Shown piece after piece: positions 7,266-16,330 of a stretch of 64,000 bases of DNA. The notes beneath the pieces are model-generated. The model was not told where the DNA came from, did not search any database, and saw only the letters and a list, made by a program, of their open reading frames with translations. The first letter of the stretch is position 1, and each line of letters begins with the position of its first letter. Origin of the DNA: an uncultured Collinsella sp. (lineage in GTDB: Bacteria > Actinomycetota > Coriobacteriia > Coriobacteriales > Coriobacteriaceae); NCBI GenBank assembly GCA_902479075.1, contig CABSNK010000009.1, positions 1 through 64,000 of the forward strand. Reading direction: 5' to 3'. The position numbers and the translations under genes are program-made.

Positions 7266-9857
7266 CTACTTGTCGGCAGCGGTCTTTTTGGTAGTCGACT
7301 TCTTGGCCGTCGTCTTTTTGGCGGTCGTCTTCTTGGCAGCAGTCTTCTTTGCCGCCGTCGTCTTCTTGGCCGTGCTCGCCTTGGTCGTGGTCTTGCGGCC
7401 GCGGGCCGGCTTTTTCTCCTTGGTCGGACAGTCCATGTTGACGCAGATACGCCACGGACCGCGCGCCGTGTTGACCACCACGATGGGAGCGCCGCACTCG
7501 GGGCAGGTCTCACCCGTCGCCTCGAGCTTACCGCGCGCCGGTAGAGGATAGCTCACGCCGCAGTCATCGTAGTTGGTGCAGCGGATAAAGCGATTGCCGC
7601 TCTTCTCGCTCTTGTGCGCGATCAGGTCGCCATGGCGTCCGGCCTCGGCGCACACCTTGCACTCGCCCACCTTAAGGTCGGGTTCGTAGTTGGTGGGGCA
7701 CGTGGGGTTCACGCAAATCTCGAAGGCCTTCTGGCGGAACGGTTGGCACTTAATGCGCGGCGCGCCGCACTCGGGGCACACGGCCGCCTCGCCCTCGAGC
7801 GGGCTTACCTTGACGCCGCTCGGCACCGGATAGGTCACGTCGCAGTCGGGCCATCCCATGCAGCCAATGAAGCTGCCGCGGGTCTTGGCGCTCGTCTTCA
7901 TAACCAGGTCCTTGCCGCACTTGGGACAGGCGCCCACGCGTGCATCGGCCGTGACGGCGTCGCTGATAGCGTCGCCCAGCTCCTGCGTATGCTTGAGCAG
8001 CTCGTCGAGCACGCCGGCCAGCAGTGCGCGCGAGTGCGTCACGACATGCTCTTCGGTGTCCTCGCCGCGCTCGACGCGGGTCATGTCGCCGTCGAGCTCG
8101 CTGGTCATATCGGGGCTCGTGATGCGCGGGGCAAACTGCGTCAGCGCATCGATGATGGCGATGCCCAGCTGACTCGGCTCCACGGGATCGTTTTTGAGGT
8201 AGCGCACGGCGTACAGGCGCTCGATGATGCTCGCGCGCGTGGACTTGGTGCCCAAGCCGCGCTTCTCCATCTCCTGCACGAGTTTACCCTGGCTGTAGCG
8301 TGCGGGCGGCTCGGTCTGCTTTGCCTCGAGCTTAATGTCGAACACATCAACCGTATCGCCCTGCTCCAGCGGCGGCATCTGCTCGTCGCGCTTGAGTCCG
8401 TACGGGTATGCCTCGCGGAAACCCGGGGTCACGAGCACATCGCCCGAAGCCACGAACGGCTCACCGTTCACGTCGAGCTCGAGCTTGGTGTTCTCGATGG
8501 TCGCGGGACCCATAAGCGTCGCCAGGAAGCGGCGGGCGATAAGATCGTAGAGTTTGCGTTGGCCGCCATCAAGCGTGGACGGATCGCCCTCGCCCGTGGG
8601 GTAGATAGGCGGGTGGTCGGTGGTCTCGACTTTGCCGCGCGTGGGCTTCATGGGGCCGGCGAGCACCTTTTTGCACACGGGCGCCAGCGCCGGGTTGATC
8701 TTTGCCAGGTCGCTCACCACGGCGCCCAGATCGAGCGTCGCGGGGTACACGGTGTTGTCGACACGCGGGTAGCTGATGAGGCCCGCCATGTAGAGGGACT
8801 CGGCGATGCGCATGGTACGCGCAGGCGAGATGCCCTCGGCTGCGGCGGCAGCCTGCAGCGAGGTGGTCGCAAACGGCGTGGGTGGCTGCTGCTTGCGTGA
8901 GCGCTTGGTCACCGCGGCGACGGTTGCCGTCGTAACGCCGTCGACATGGCCGTATGCCGTCTCGGCAGCATCCTTGTCGGTAAAGCGTGCCGTCTTGTGC
9001 GCAATCTTAAAGCGGTCGTCCTCGGCAGCACCCTGCGCGGCACCCATACCGCGGATCTGCCAATAGTCCTCGGGCACAAACGCCATGCGCTCGCGCTCGC
9101 GCTCGACCACCAGGGCAAGCGTCGGCGTCTGCACGCGGCCGGCAGAGCGCACGTTACCAAAGCCGCCAAACTTGGCAAGCGTCAGGTAACGCGTGAGCAC
9201 CGCACCCCAGATGAGGTCGATGTGCTGACGGCTCTCGCCGGCGTCGGCCAGGTTCTGGTCGAGCGAGACGAGATTATCGAAGGCCTGCGTGATCTCGGCC
9301 TTGGTAAACGAAGAATACTGGGCGCGGGCGACCGGCAAGTCGGGCGCAACCTCGCGCACCTTGTTGAGGGCGTCCGAACCGATCAGCTCGCCCTCGCGAT
9401 CGAAGTCCGTAGCGATGATGACGCTGTCGGACTTCTTGGCAAGGTTCTTGAGCGAGCGAATGAGCTCCTTCTCGGCCGGCAGCTTAATGACGGGTGCCCA
9501 GGTGAGATACGGCAAGCTCTCGAGCTTCCAGCCCTTGATGGAGATGCCGTCGGCAAGAAACGGCTTGCGCTTGGTGTCGTAGGGCGGACGAGCCAGGCCA
9601 TCAGGCATGTCGGCCGGCAGCATCTCGCCGTCCTCAGTAACCGAATACCAGCCCAGCTTTTTATCGAACAGCACGCTGTCGCAAAAATCGGGCGCAAGGA
9701 TGTGACCGGCAAGACCGATCGTCACGCACTCCTCGCCCTTCCACTCAAAACGGTAGATGGCGGTGTTGTACACCTTGTCCTTTTTGGGCTTACCCGTGGA
9801 CAGACGCTCGGCGATCTGACGCGCGGCGTCGTTTTTCTCGGCGATGATGAGCTTCAA
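7266..9857 (-). CDS. topA: DNA topoisomerase I (type IA), four C-terminal zinc ribbons
   Basis: 863 aa. The TOPRIM domain starts at IIAEKN (4-9) with the metal site DFDREGE (151-157). The catalytic tyrosine is Tyr363 in ISYPRVDN. The strand-passage core is followed by four CxxC...C zinc ribbons (about 640-810) and a Lys/Thr/Ala repeat tail resembling histone H1 tails. It relaxes negative supercoils. The sequence style is that of the archaeal-type topoisomerase I subfamily found in Coriobacteria. The basic tail probably strengthens DNA binding (inference). Confidence 0.93.
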   Translation of the reverse strand: MKLIIAEKNDAARQIAERLSTGKPKKDKVYNTAIYRFEWKGEECVTIGLAGHILAPDFCDSVLFDKKLGWYSVTEDGEMLPADMPDGLARPPYDTKRKPFLADGISIKGWKLESLPYLTWAPVIKLPAEKELIRSLKNLAKKSDSVIIATDFDREGELIGSDALNKVREVAPDLPVARAQYSSFTKAEITQAFDNLVSLDQNLADAGESRQHIDLIWGAVLTRYLTLAKFGGFGNVRSAGRVQTPTLALVVERERERMAFVPEDYWQIRGMGAAQGAAEDDRFKIAHKTARFTDKDAAETAYGHVDGVTTATVAAVTKRSRKQQPPTPFATTSLQAAAAAEGISPARTMRIAESLYMAGLISYPRVDNTVYPATLDLGAVVSDLAKINPALAPVCKKVLAGPMKPTRGKVETTDHPPIYPTGEGDPSTLDGGQRKLYDLIARRFLATLMGPATIENTKLELDVNGEPFVASGDVLVTPGFREAYPYGLKRDEQMPPLEQGDTVDVFDIKLEAKQTEPPARYSQGKLVQEMEKRGLGTKSTRASIIERLYAVRYLKNDPVEPSQLGIAIIDALTQFAPRITSPDMTSELDGDMTRVERGEDTEEHVVTHSRALLAGVLDELLKHTQELGDAISDAVTADARVGACPKCGKDLVMKTSAKTRGSFIGCMGWPDCDVTYPVPSGVKVSPLEGEAAVCPECGAPRIKCQPFRQKAFEICVNPTCPTNYEPDLKVGECKVCAEAGRHGDLIAHKSEKSGNRFIRCTNYDDCGVSYPLPARGKLEATGETCPECGAPIVVVNTARGPWRICVNMDCPTKEKKPARGRKTTTKASTAKKTTAAKKTAAKKTTAKKTTAKKSTTKKTAADK

Positions 9858-9911
9858 AAGAGGCTCCTATCTCGTATCTCTGCGGCTACGCCCGCCCGTA
9901 TGGCGGCCGAC

Positions 9912-10595
9912 TTACGCCCTTGCTTGCTCAATCTGCCCGATGAGCCAATCGCACCAGGCATCCATGCCCTCGCCCTTGCGCGCGCTCACGGCAAACCGCG
10001 GCGCCTGCGGATTGAGGTCATCGAGTGTCTTAGTATACCTATCCATGTCAAAATCGAAAGCCGGGGCCACGTCGACCTTGTTGAGCAGCTGCGCGCCGGC
10101 GTGTTGGAAGATGCCCGGGTACTTGATGGGCTTGTCGTCGCCCTCGGGCACCGAGAGAATCATGATGGACAGGTTCTCGCCCAGGTCAAAGTCGACCGGG
10201 CAGACCAGGTTGCCCACATTTTCGATAAAGATGACGTCGATGTTTTCCAGACCCACAGCCTGGTCGAACGCGTCGACGGCCTCCATGATCATGTTGCCCT
10301 CGAGGTGGCACAGGCCCCCCGTGTTGATCTGGATGGCAGGCATGCCGGCTTCCTTCATGGTGATGGCGTCGACGTCCGAGGCGATGTCGCCCTCGATGAC
10401 GGCGCAGCGCAGGCCCGCCTTGTCACGCAGGCGCTCGTTGGTGCCCAGGATCGTGGTGGTCTTGCCCGAGCCAGGGCTCGACAAGACGTTGATCACATAG
10501 GTGCCTGCCTCATTAAATCGCTGACGCAGCTGATCTGCCAGGCGCTCATTGCGCGACAGAATCGGCGACGCGATATCAATCGTTTTCTCAGCCAT
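9912..10595 (-). CDS. hypB: Hydrogenase/urease nickel incorporation GTPase HypB
   Basis: 227 aa. P-loop SSPGSGKTT (39-47), the metal-site region CAVIEGDIASDVDA, and the NVGNLVCPVDFDLG segment of HypB. It lacks the His-rich N-terminus of nickel-storing versions. It hydrolyses GTP to drive Ni insertion with HypA. It lies directly downstream of hypA and in the same direction as tatC/tatA, which fits export of an assembled [NiFe] hydrogenase encoded outside the window. Confidence 0.94.
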   Translation of the reverse strand: MAEKTIDIASPILSRNERLADQLRQRFNEAGTYVINVLSSPGSGKTTTILGTNERLRDKAGLRCAVIEGDIASDVDAITMKEAGMPAIQINTGGLCHLEGNMIMEAVDAFDQAVGLENIDVIFIENVGNLVCPVDFDLGENLSIMILSVPEGDDKPIKYPGIFQHAGAQLLNKVDVAPAFDFDMDRYTKTLDDLNPQAPRFAVSARKGEGMDAWCDWLIGQIEQARA

Positions 10596-10650
10596 ACTCA
10601 GCGCTCCTTACTTTTGCCCCTTTATACCCCGTCCCCAGGTGGCTGATGGG

Positions 10651-11007
10651 CTAATCGTCGGGGGTTTCGATTTCGATACTTGCGATGTCGAGTTCGCGGC
10701 CGTGCAGCAGGCGCACGTTGGCACCACCACACTGGGGACAGCGGCAATGGAAACGGTCGTGTTCAAAGACCTCACCGCAGTCCAGACACTCGCTTTGTGG
10801 ATGGACTTCCTCTACGGCAAGCTCGCAGCCGCGCGTGAGCAGGTCCTCGTCGCGAAACGTCTCCCAGGCAAAGTCGAGCGCCTCGCGCACGACCTCGGTC
10901 ATATCCCCGATACGAAGTGTTACCAAAACGGCGCGAGAGGCCCCCGCCCCACGCGCCGCGCGAATCACTGTATCGAGTATGCCGTTGACAATGCCAACCT
11001 CGTGCAT
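10651..11007 (-). CDS. hypA: Nickel chaperone HypA
   Basis: 118 aa, typical length. It starts MHE, where His2 is the conserved Ni ligand, and carries the zinc site CLDCGEVFEHDRFHCRCPQC with two CxxC pairs. It passes nickel to hydrogenase precursors with HypB. The stop of tatC lies 6 bases upstream of its start, so tatA-tatC-hypA-hypB read as one operon. Confidence 0.94.
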   Translation of the reverse strand: MHEVGIVNGILDTVIRAARGAGASRAVLVTLRIGDMTEVVREALDFAWETFRDEDLLTRGCELAVEEVHPQSECLDCGEVFEHDRFHCRCPQCGGANVRLLHGRELDIASIEIETPDD

Positions 11008-11013
11008 ACCGAT

Positions 11014-11805
11014 TTACTCCTCGTCGTCCTCATCGTCCGAGAACAGGTCCAGACGGCTCACAAACAGGCCCTCCTTGCCCTCGCGCGCGGTAATGACCAC
11101 GCGGGCAATGGCGAGCGAAATCTCGTAGAGCGAGAGCAGGGCACCATACATGAGGCCCAGCGTAACGGGCGAGCCGTCGGGCGTAATCACAGCCGAGCCC
11201 ACAAGCAGGCCAACGTATACATAACGCCAAGCACTGCGGAAAGCCGCATAGGACACGATGTGGAAGACGGACAGGTAGAAGATGATGAGCGGCAGCTCAA
11301 ACGCCACACCAAAGCCGATCATAAAGAGCAGCTCCATGTTGACGTAGTTCTCCAGATCGGGCAGCGCCGTAGCAACGGCCGAGGTCTCGCCGATAAGCCA
11401 CTCAAAGCCCGCGGGGATGATGATGAAGTAGCAGAAGATGGCGCCCAGGAAGAACAGCACCGTCGAGGCGAGCACCGTGGGCACGACCCATTTGCGCTCG
11501 TTGGGACGCAGTGCCGGCAGGAAAAATGCCAGAATCTGCCAGATGATCATGGGCGTGCACATGACCACGGCCATCTTGATGGCCAGCGAGAAGCGCAGGC
11601 CAAAGCCGCCGAGCGTGGTGGTGATGTAGAACTTACCGTCCGGCACAAAGGAGCGGATGGGGTCTTCCAAGATGTCGAGCACCACGGGCGTGGCGAAATA
11701 CAGCACGATAGCGGCGGCAAACACCGACACGACCACGATAGTCAGGCGGCGACGGAGCTCTCCCAGGTGATCGAAGAGCGGCATGCGCGCAGGTCCGATA
11801 GGCAT
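11014..11805 (-). CDS. tatC: Sec-independent protein translocase TatC
   Basis: 263 aa with six predicted membrane spans. N-terminal motif DHLGELRRRL carries the conserved Glu that recognises the twin-arginine signal. The ATG overlaps the tatA stop as TAATG, with GGGAGG upstream, so translation is coupled. It works with TatA to export folded proteins. Confidence 0.95.
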   Translation of the reverse strand: MPIGPARMPLFDHLGELRRRLTIVVVSVFAAAIVLYFATPVVLDILEDPIRSFVPDGKFYITTTLGGFGLRFSLAIKMAVVMCTPMIIWQILAFFLPALRPNERKWVVPTVLASTVLFFLGAIFCYFIIIPAGFEWLIGETSAVATALPDLENYVNMELLFMIGFGVAFELPLIIFYLSVFHIVSYAAFRSAWRYVYVGLLVGSAVITPDGSPVTLGLMYGALLSLYEISLAIARVVITAREGKEGLFVSRLDLFSDDEDDEE

Positions 11806-12389
11806 TACTCATCGCCTCCCTTCGAGGCGTCGGCGGCAGCAGTGTCGTCCTCGGCCTCGAGCTCGCGGGCGAGCTGGTCGACGACGGCCTTGCGCTTGCG
11901 GGGACGACGGGCGTAGAGGTCGGCCGTCGTGGGCTCTGCCGGCTCGGGCTCGGGCTCCGGCTCTGCAGCGGAAGCGGGCTCGGCGACGGCATCGGCGGAC
12001 CCGGCGTCGGCGCCCTCGGTCGCAGGCTCCTCGTCAGCATTCTCACCCTCGGCGGCACCCTCGCTTGCGGCCTTCTCGGCAGCAAGACGGGCGCGACGCT
12101 CGGCAAAGGTCTCCTTCTTGGCGGGCGCTGCCGTCTCGGCGGCATCCTTGTCCGCATCGGAATCGTCATCGACGGCAGTCTTCTTGGGCTTGACCGGCGC
12201 CGAAGCGGCCTCACTTACCGGATCAATAATCTCGGACTGAACAACGGCCGTCATCTTTTCCTGCGTCTCGCGGAACTGACGGATGGCACGGCCGATCGTG
12301 CGGCCCATCTGTGGGAGCTTATCCGGGCCAAACAGCAAAAAGCCGAAGACCACGATGATCGCGAGCTCGCCCTCTCCAATACCAAACAC
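11805..12389 (-). CDS. tatA: Sec-independent protein translocase TatA/TatB
   Basis: About 194 aa. One N-terminal span followed by the hinge FLLFGPDKLPQMG and an amphipathic helix, then a long Ala/Glu/Pro-rich acidic tail ending in an RRPRKRKAV patch. I chose GTG 12389 because GGAGG lies five bases upstream; the frame is open to 12434 but without a ribosome site. It is the only Tat pore subunit in this operon, so it may serve both TatA and TatB roles. Confidence 0.88.
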   Translation of the reverse strand: MFGIGEGELAIIVVFGFLLFGPDKLPQMGRTIGRAIRQFRETQEKMTAVVQSEIIDPVSEAASAPVKPKKTAVDDDSDADKDAAETAAPAKKETFAERRARLAAEKAASEGAAEGENADEEPATEGADAGSADAVAEPASAAEPEPEPEPAEPTTADLYARRPRKRKAVVDQLARELEAEDDTAAADASKGGDE

Positions 12390-12471
12390 ACATACCTCCA
12401 AGGCTCGATGTGAGTCGAGCCCGCACCGCGCCATTCGGCCGGAACTCGTCTATTCATTCGGTCAAGTATAG

Positions 12472-12498
12472 CGCCCGGACGCCAAAACGTCCGAGCGC
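12472..12498. repeat. Hairpin between STAS gene and tatA
   Basis: A stem of about 9-10 bp (CGGACG core) with a CCAAAA loop in the gap between the divergently spaced tatA start and the STAS gene end. It may be a leader hairpin for the tat-hyp operon. Confidence 0.4.
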
Positions 12499-12542
12499 AT
12501 CACAAACATATGCCAAACGGCACGCCCTTTTGGGGGCAAAGA

Positions 12543-12857
12543 TTATGCAGCGGTGATCGAAATCTCCTGGTCGACACCCAACAGCTGGACCACGCGCATC
12601 ACCGGGGGCTGCACATTGGTGCAGCTAAAGCGCTTGCCGTGGTCGACCGCGTGGTGCGCGGCGCCCACGAGCACGCCAATGCCCGTCGAATCGATGTAGC
12701 TCACCTGGGCAAAATCGAGCTCAACGGCCTCGGTGGGCTGCTCAAGCGCCAGGTCGATGGCATTGCGCAGGCTATCGGCGTTAGAGATATCGATCTCGCC
12801 GGTTACCTTAATGGTGTAGAGCTCTGGCGTGGGGTTGGTGGAAATACCCAAATCCAT
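12543..12857 (-). CDS. STAS-domain anti-sigma factor antagonist
   Basis: 104 aa, single STAS domain of the SpoIIAA/RsbV type. The phosphorylatable serine is in SYIDSTGIGVLVG (about 58-70). Proteins of this type bind anti-sigma kinases when unphosphorylated. No kinase or sigma factor gene is adjacent, so the target is unknown. Confidence 0.9.
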   Translation of the reverse strand: MDLGISTNPTPELYTIKVTGEIDISNADSLRNAIDLALEQPTEAVELDFAQVSYIDSTGIGVLVGAAHHAVDHGKRFSCTNVQPPVMRVVQLLGVDQEISITAA

Positions 12858-12908
12858 GTATATGCTCCTTTACGTATCGAAGGTGCGGATAGTACGGGAA
12901 GCCGCGCG

Positions 12909-14213
12909 TTAGGCGCGCTCGGCACGCGCGAGCTCGGCAGCGACAAGCTTAACGGCCAGCACCAGCACATCGAGCGCGGCCTCCAGGTCCTCGACCGTGG
13001 GATAGCTCGGCGCGATGCGGATGTTGGTATCGCGCGGGTCCTTGCCATAGGGCCAGGTAGCACCGGCCGGCGTGAGCTTGACGCCCAGGTCGGCGCAAAG
13101 CGCGGCGACCTTTTGAGCCGAGCCCTCGGGACCATCAAAGCTCACAAAGTAGCCGCCGCGGGGATGCGTCCAGGTGGCGCAACCCGTATCGCCCAGGCCC
13201 TCGGTGAGCTTGCGCTCGACGGCCTCAAAGCGCGGACGCAGGAACTCGGCATGCTTTTTCATGTGCTCCTTGACCGCCTCGATGGTGGGAAGGAAGCGTA
13301 CGTGGCGCAGCTGGTTGAGCTTGTCGGCGCTGATGAGGCCGGCCTTCAGGCGCTTGGAGAACTCCGCGATAACCGCGGGGCTCGCACCGATAAAGCCGAT
13401 GCCGGCGCCCGGGAAGGTGATCTTGGACGTCGAGGCAAAGGCCACCACGCGATCCTCGGTGCCCGCCGCGCGAGCGAGGTCGAAGATATTGGCGAGCTCG
13501 TCGGTCTCGTCGTACAGGTCGTGCACGCAGTAGGCGTTGTCCCAGAAGATGCGGAAATCGGGCGCGGCCGTGGGCATCTCGACCAGGCGACGCACGGTGT
13601 CCTCGCTAAAGGTGATGCCCGTGGGGTTGGAATACTTGGGCACGCACCAGATGCCCTTGATGGAGTCGTCGGCGGCAACCAGGCGCTCGACCTCGTCCAT
13701 GTCGGGGCCGTTGTCGGTCATCGCGACGGGAACGTTCTCGATGCCCAGGTCGGCGGTGATGCCAAAGTGACGGTCGTAGCCGGGAACAGGGCACAGGAAT
13801 TTGACCTTCTTGCCGTCGTGCGCGGCCTCGTAAGCCTCCCAAGGCTCGCTGCCGCACGAACCGCAGCGCCAAAACATGCCGGCGATATCGTGCTCGATCA
13901 GAAGGCTCGACGAACCCAGTACGAGCGTCTGCTCGGCAGGGCAACCCAGAAACTCCCCCGCCAGTTTGCGCGCCGAGGGAATGCCCTCAAAGCAACCGTA
14001 GTTTGAGCAGTCGACGTTGCCGTCGTGCAGATCGGCGTCGGCATTGAGAATATCGAGCATGGGTCGAGAGATGTCCACCTGGGAGGGCGACGGCTTGCCG
14101 CGGGCCATGTCGAGCGCCAGGCCCTTGGCCTTGACCTCGGCGACCTCGGCTTTGAGCGCCTCGATGGCGGCATCGAGTTCGGTGGTTTCCATCTTCTGGT
14201 AGATCGTCTGCAT
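12909..14213 (-). CDS. PLP-dependent aminotransferase (aspartate aminotransferase Ic-like)
   Basis: 434 aa, fold type I. It shows the MARGKPSPSQVDIS N-terminal substrate loop, SNYGCFEGIPSAR, KYSNPTGITF and the PLP lysine in ASTSKITFPGAGIGF. This pattern fits the aspartate/alanine-type class rather than the classical AspC. The cytosolic transamination substrate is probably aspartate or alanine; assignment is by family resemblance. Confidence 0.85.
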   Translation of the reverse strand: MQTIYQKMETTELDAAIEALKAEVAEVKAKGLALDMARGKPSPSQVDISRPMLDILNADADLHDGNVDCSNYGCFEGIPSARKLAGEFLGCPAEQTLVLGSSSLLIEHDIAGMFWRCGSCGSEPWEAYEAAHDGKKVKFLCPVPGYDRHFGITADLGIENVPVAMTDNGPDMDEVERLVAADDSIKGIWCVPKYSNPTGITFSEDTVRRLVEMPTAAPDFRIFWDNAYCVHDLYDETDELANIFDLARAAGTEDRVVAFASTSKITFPGAGIGFIGASPAVIAEFSKRLKAGLISADKLNQLRHVRFLPTIEAVKEHMKKHAEFLRPRFEAVERKLTEGLGDTGCATWTHPRGGYFVSFDGPEGSAQKVAALCADLGVKLTPAGATWPYGKDPRDTNIRIAPSYPTVEDLEAALDVLVLAVKLVAAELARAERA

Positions 14214-14363
14214 GGGTGCGACCTTTCGCGAAGCGGGACGTTGCAGTTCGTCTAAGTATAGACCGCCACCGCCGCAACGGCATGAAGCCGTGATAGATTA
14301 AGTTCATCGCAATGATTTACGACATCGCCGCGCATGCCGGCGTGGGGCGCCCAAGGAGGCACT

Positions 14364-14618
14364 ATGGAGTACGGATCGTTTCAGGCCGAGGAATTCGGCG
14401 ACCTGCAGCGCCTGGTCGACGGGCTGTTTTACGACCGCCGCGCCATCGACCGCCTGGATCTCATCGTACAGGCCGAGATCTTGGACCTGGCGCCCGACCT
14501 CATGGAAATCGTCAACCTGCTACCGCCCGGCTACTACGACCGCCAATCACTTTGCGACCAGCTCAACTCCGCCTTGGCCGCCCACGGCTGGGGCGCCGTC
14601 TACGGCACCGTGGAATAA
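14364..14618 (+). CDS. Small conserved-looking hypothetical protein
   Basis: 84 aa, no recognised domain. ATG 14364 has AAGGAGG six bases upstream; an earlier ATG at 14334 has none. Predicted mostly helical and acidic, with LLPPGYYDRQSLCDQLN in the middle. No membrane span or signal peptide. Isolated gene with its own terminator. I do not recognise it. Confidence 0.7.
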   Translation: MEYGSFQAEEFGDLQRLVDGLFYDRRAIDRLDLIVQAEILDLAPDLMEIVNLLPPGYYDRQSLCDQLNSALAAHGWGAVYGTVE

Positions 14619-14621
14619 ACC

Positions 14622-14650
14622 TAGTCATTTAAGAACGTCCCCATTGACTA
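14622..14650. repeat. GGGAC-type short palindromic repeat
   Basis: TAGTCA (14622-14627) pairs with TGACTA (14645-14650) around AACGTCCCC, the complement of the GGGGAC motif shared by other window repeats. Confidence 0.5.
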
Positions 14651-14687
14651 AAACGCCGCTTGTGATGGTGTCCACAGGCGGCGTTTT
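14650..14687. terminator. Bidirectional intrinsic terminator
   Basis: A 15-bp stem (14650-14664 with 14673-14687) with A and T runs on its flanks. It separates the small plus-strand gene from minus-strand nhaA. Confidence 0.88.
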
Positions 14688-14704
14688 CAAACTTGTATAT
14701 GCTT

Positions 14705-16063
14705 TTACTTGTCTTTGGGCGCGAGGTGTTTGCAGACCACACTCATGTAGATCATACCGAGCACGGCAGCGGTGACCGAACCGGCAAGGATGGCGGCCTT
14801 GGCGGCCAGGACCTCAAACTGGGCCGTCGGGAAGGCAAGGCCGCTGATGAGAATCGACATGGTAAAGCCGATGCCGCCCAGAATGCCCACACCGGCAATC
14901 ATGTGCCAGTTGACATTGTGCGGCAGCTCGCAGACCTTGAGCTTGACCAAGGCGAACGTCATGCCAAAGATGCCGATCGGCTTGCCCAGCAGCATGCCAA
15001 AGTACACGCCGAGCGTCACCGGGTCGGTGAGCAGCGTGCTCATGTCCACGCCCACTAGGCGAACCTGTGCGTTCACGAACGCAAAGATCGGAAGAATCAC
15101 AAAGTTGACCGGCGTGGAGATCAGACGCTCCATGCGGATGAGCGGCGGGGTGACGCGGTGCATGACGCGCTCGACCTTAGTGGTCGAAACGGTAAAGTCA
15201 TGCTGGCCCAGGATGTGTGCCTCGTCATCGTAGCGGTCATCGAGCAACGGCAGGCACTCGCCCAACCAATCGGTAAGGCTATCGAGCTTGACGCCGCACT
15301 TGGCCGGGATGGTAAAAGCCAAGATGACGCCGGCAAGCGTGGCGTGTACGCCGCTCTTGAACATGCAGAACCACAACAGCAAACCCAGTACCGAATACGG
15401 GGCAAGGCGGTAATGCTGCGTCTTGTTGAGCCACACGAGCGCGCAGGTCACAAGCGCGGCGGCGCCCAACCAAAACGGATTGGGGCTCTGACCGTAGAAG
15501 ATGGCGATGGCGGCGATAGAGATGAGGTCGTCGGCGATGGCGAGCGTCGAGAAGAACACGCGCACGCCGTTGGGCACGCGATTGCCCAAAAGCGACAGCA
15601 CGCCCAGTGCGAAGGCAATATCGGTTGCCATGGGGATGGCCCAACCGTTGTGAGCGCCGGCATGGTTAAAGATCAGGTAGATGCAGGCGGGAACGACGAC
15701 GCCACCCACGGCCGCCAGCATGGGAAGCATGGCCTGACGCGGATTCTTGAGCTCGCCGACCGTCATCTCGTACTTAAGCTCAATACCCACCAACAAAAAG
15801 AAAATCGCCATGAGAAAGTCGTTGACGAAAAGCTCAACGGTGAGACCGGCCGTAAGGTTGCCCAGACCCACATACAGCGGGGCCTCCAAAAAGTGATGGA
15901 TGGCCTCGTAGGCATCGGTATTGGCGCAAATGACGGCGGCGATGGCGGCGAAGACCATGACGGCGGCGGAAATCGTGCCGTTCTCGGCGATGCGCTCCCA
16001 GATGTCGTGACGCTCAAAACGCTTGCGCTCACGGACGTTGAACAGCTGCTCGGGTGCTGCCAT
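14705..16063 (-). CDS. nhaA: Na+/H+ antiporter NhaA
   Basis: 452 aa, about 11-12 spans. It contains the paired aspartate region MATDIAFALGVLSLLG and LAIADDLISIAAIAIFYG, matching the ion-binding Asp residues of E. coli NhaA. It exports Na+ in exchange for H+. A charged cytoplasmic loop of about 60 aa (LPLLDDRYDDEAHILGQHD region) is longer than in E. coli. ATG 16063 follows AAAGGAGC. Confidence 0.94.
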   Translation of the reverse strand: MAAPEQLFNVRERKRFERHDIWERIAENGTISAAVMVFAAIAAVICANTDAYEAIHHFLEAPLYVGLGNLTAGLTVELFVNDFLMAIFFLLVGIELKYEMTVGELKNPRQAMLPMLAAVGGVVVPACIYLIFNHAGAHNGWAIPMATDIAFALGVLSLLGNRVPNGVRVFFSTLAIADDLISIAAIAIFYGQSPNPFWLGAAALVTCALVWLNKTQHYRLAPYSVLGLLLWFCMFKSGVHATLAGVILAFTIPAKCGVKLDSLTDWLGECLPLLDDRYDDEAHILGQHDFTVSTTKVERVMHRVTPPLIRMERLISTPVNFVILPIFAFVNAQVRLVGVDMSTLLTDPVTLGVYFGMLLGKPIGIFGMTFALVKLKVCELPHNVNWHMIAGVGILGGIGFTMSILISGLAFPTAQFEVLAAKAAILAGSVTAAVLGMIYMSVVCKHLAPKDK

Positions 16064-16270
16064 GGGCGGCTCCTTTCACGGGAAGGCTCCCGTCTTAAAA
16101 AAGCACGGCCCGCCCAAGTGGCGGCGCCGCGCTCTAACGTATTACGCTTGCATCTAGCCTACCCTGCACGACAAGCACGCAGGCGTGGCCGAAAAGCGGA
16201 ACCACAGGTTGAACATTATTTGCCCAACGGCACGGGCACGCCTGTCCAAGAGACGACGCGGCGCCATGCA

Positions 16271-16311
16271 CAAAAAACGACCGGAGCGCGGGGCGTCCGC
16301 GATCCGGTCGT
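16271..16311 (-). terminator. Intrinsic terminator of ppaC
   Basis: On the minus strand ACGACCGGA (16311-16303) pairs with TCCGGTCGT (16285-16277) and is followed by TTTTTTG, about 20 bases after the ppaC stop. Confidence 0.9.
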
Positions 16312-16330
16312 GGCGTTTAGTGAACTAAAC

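Noticed and set aside
16064..16200. Sodium riboswitch upstream of nhaA
   Set aside because: The region has small hairpins, but I could not match any known riboswitch consensus.
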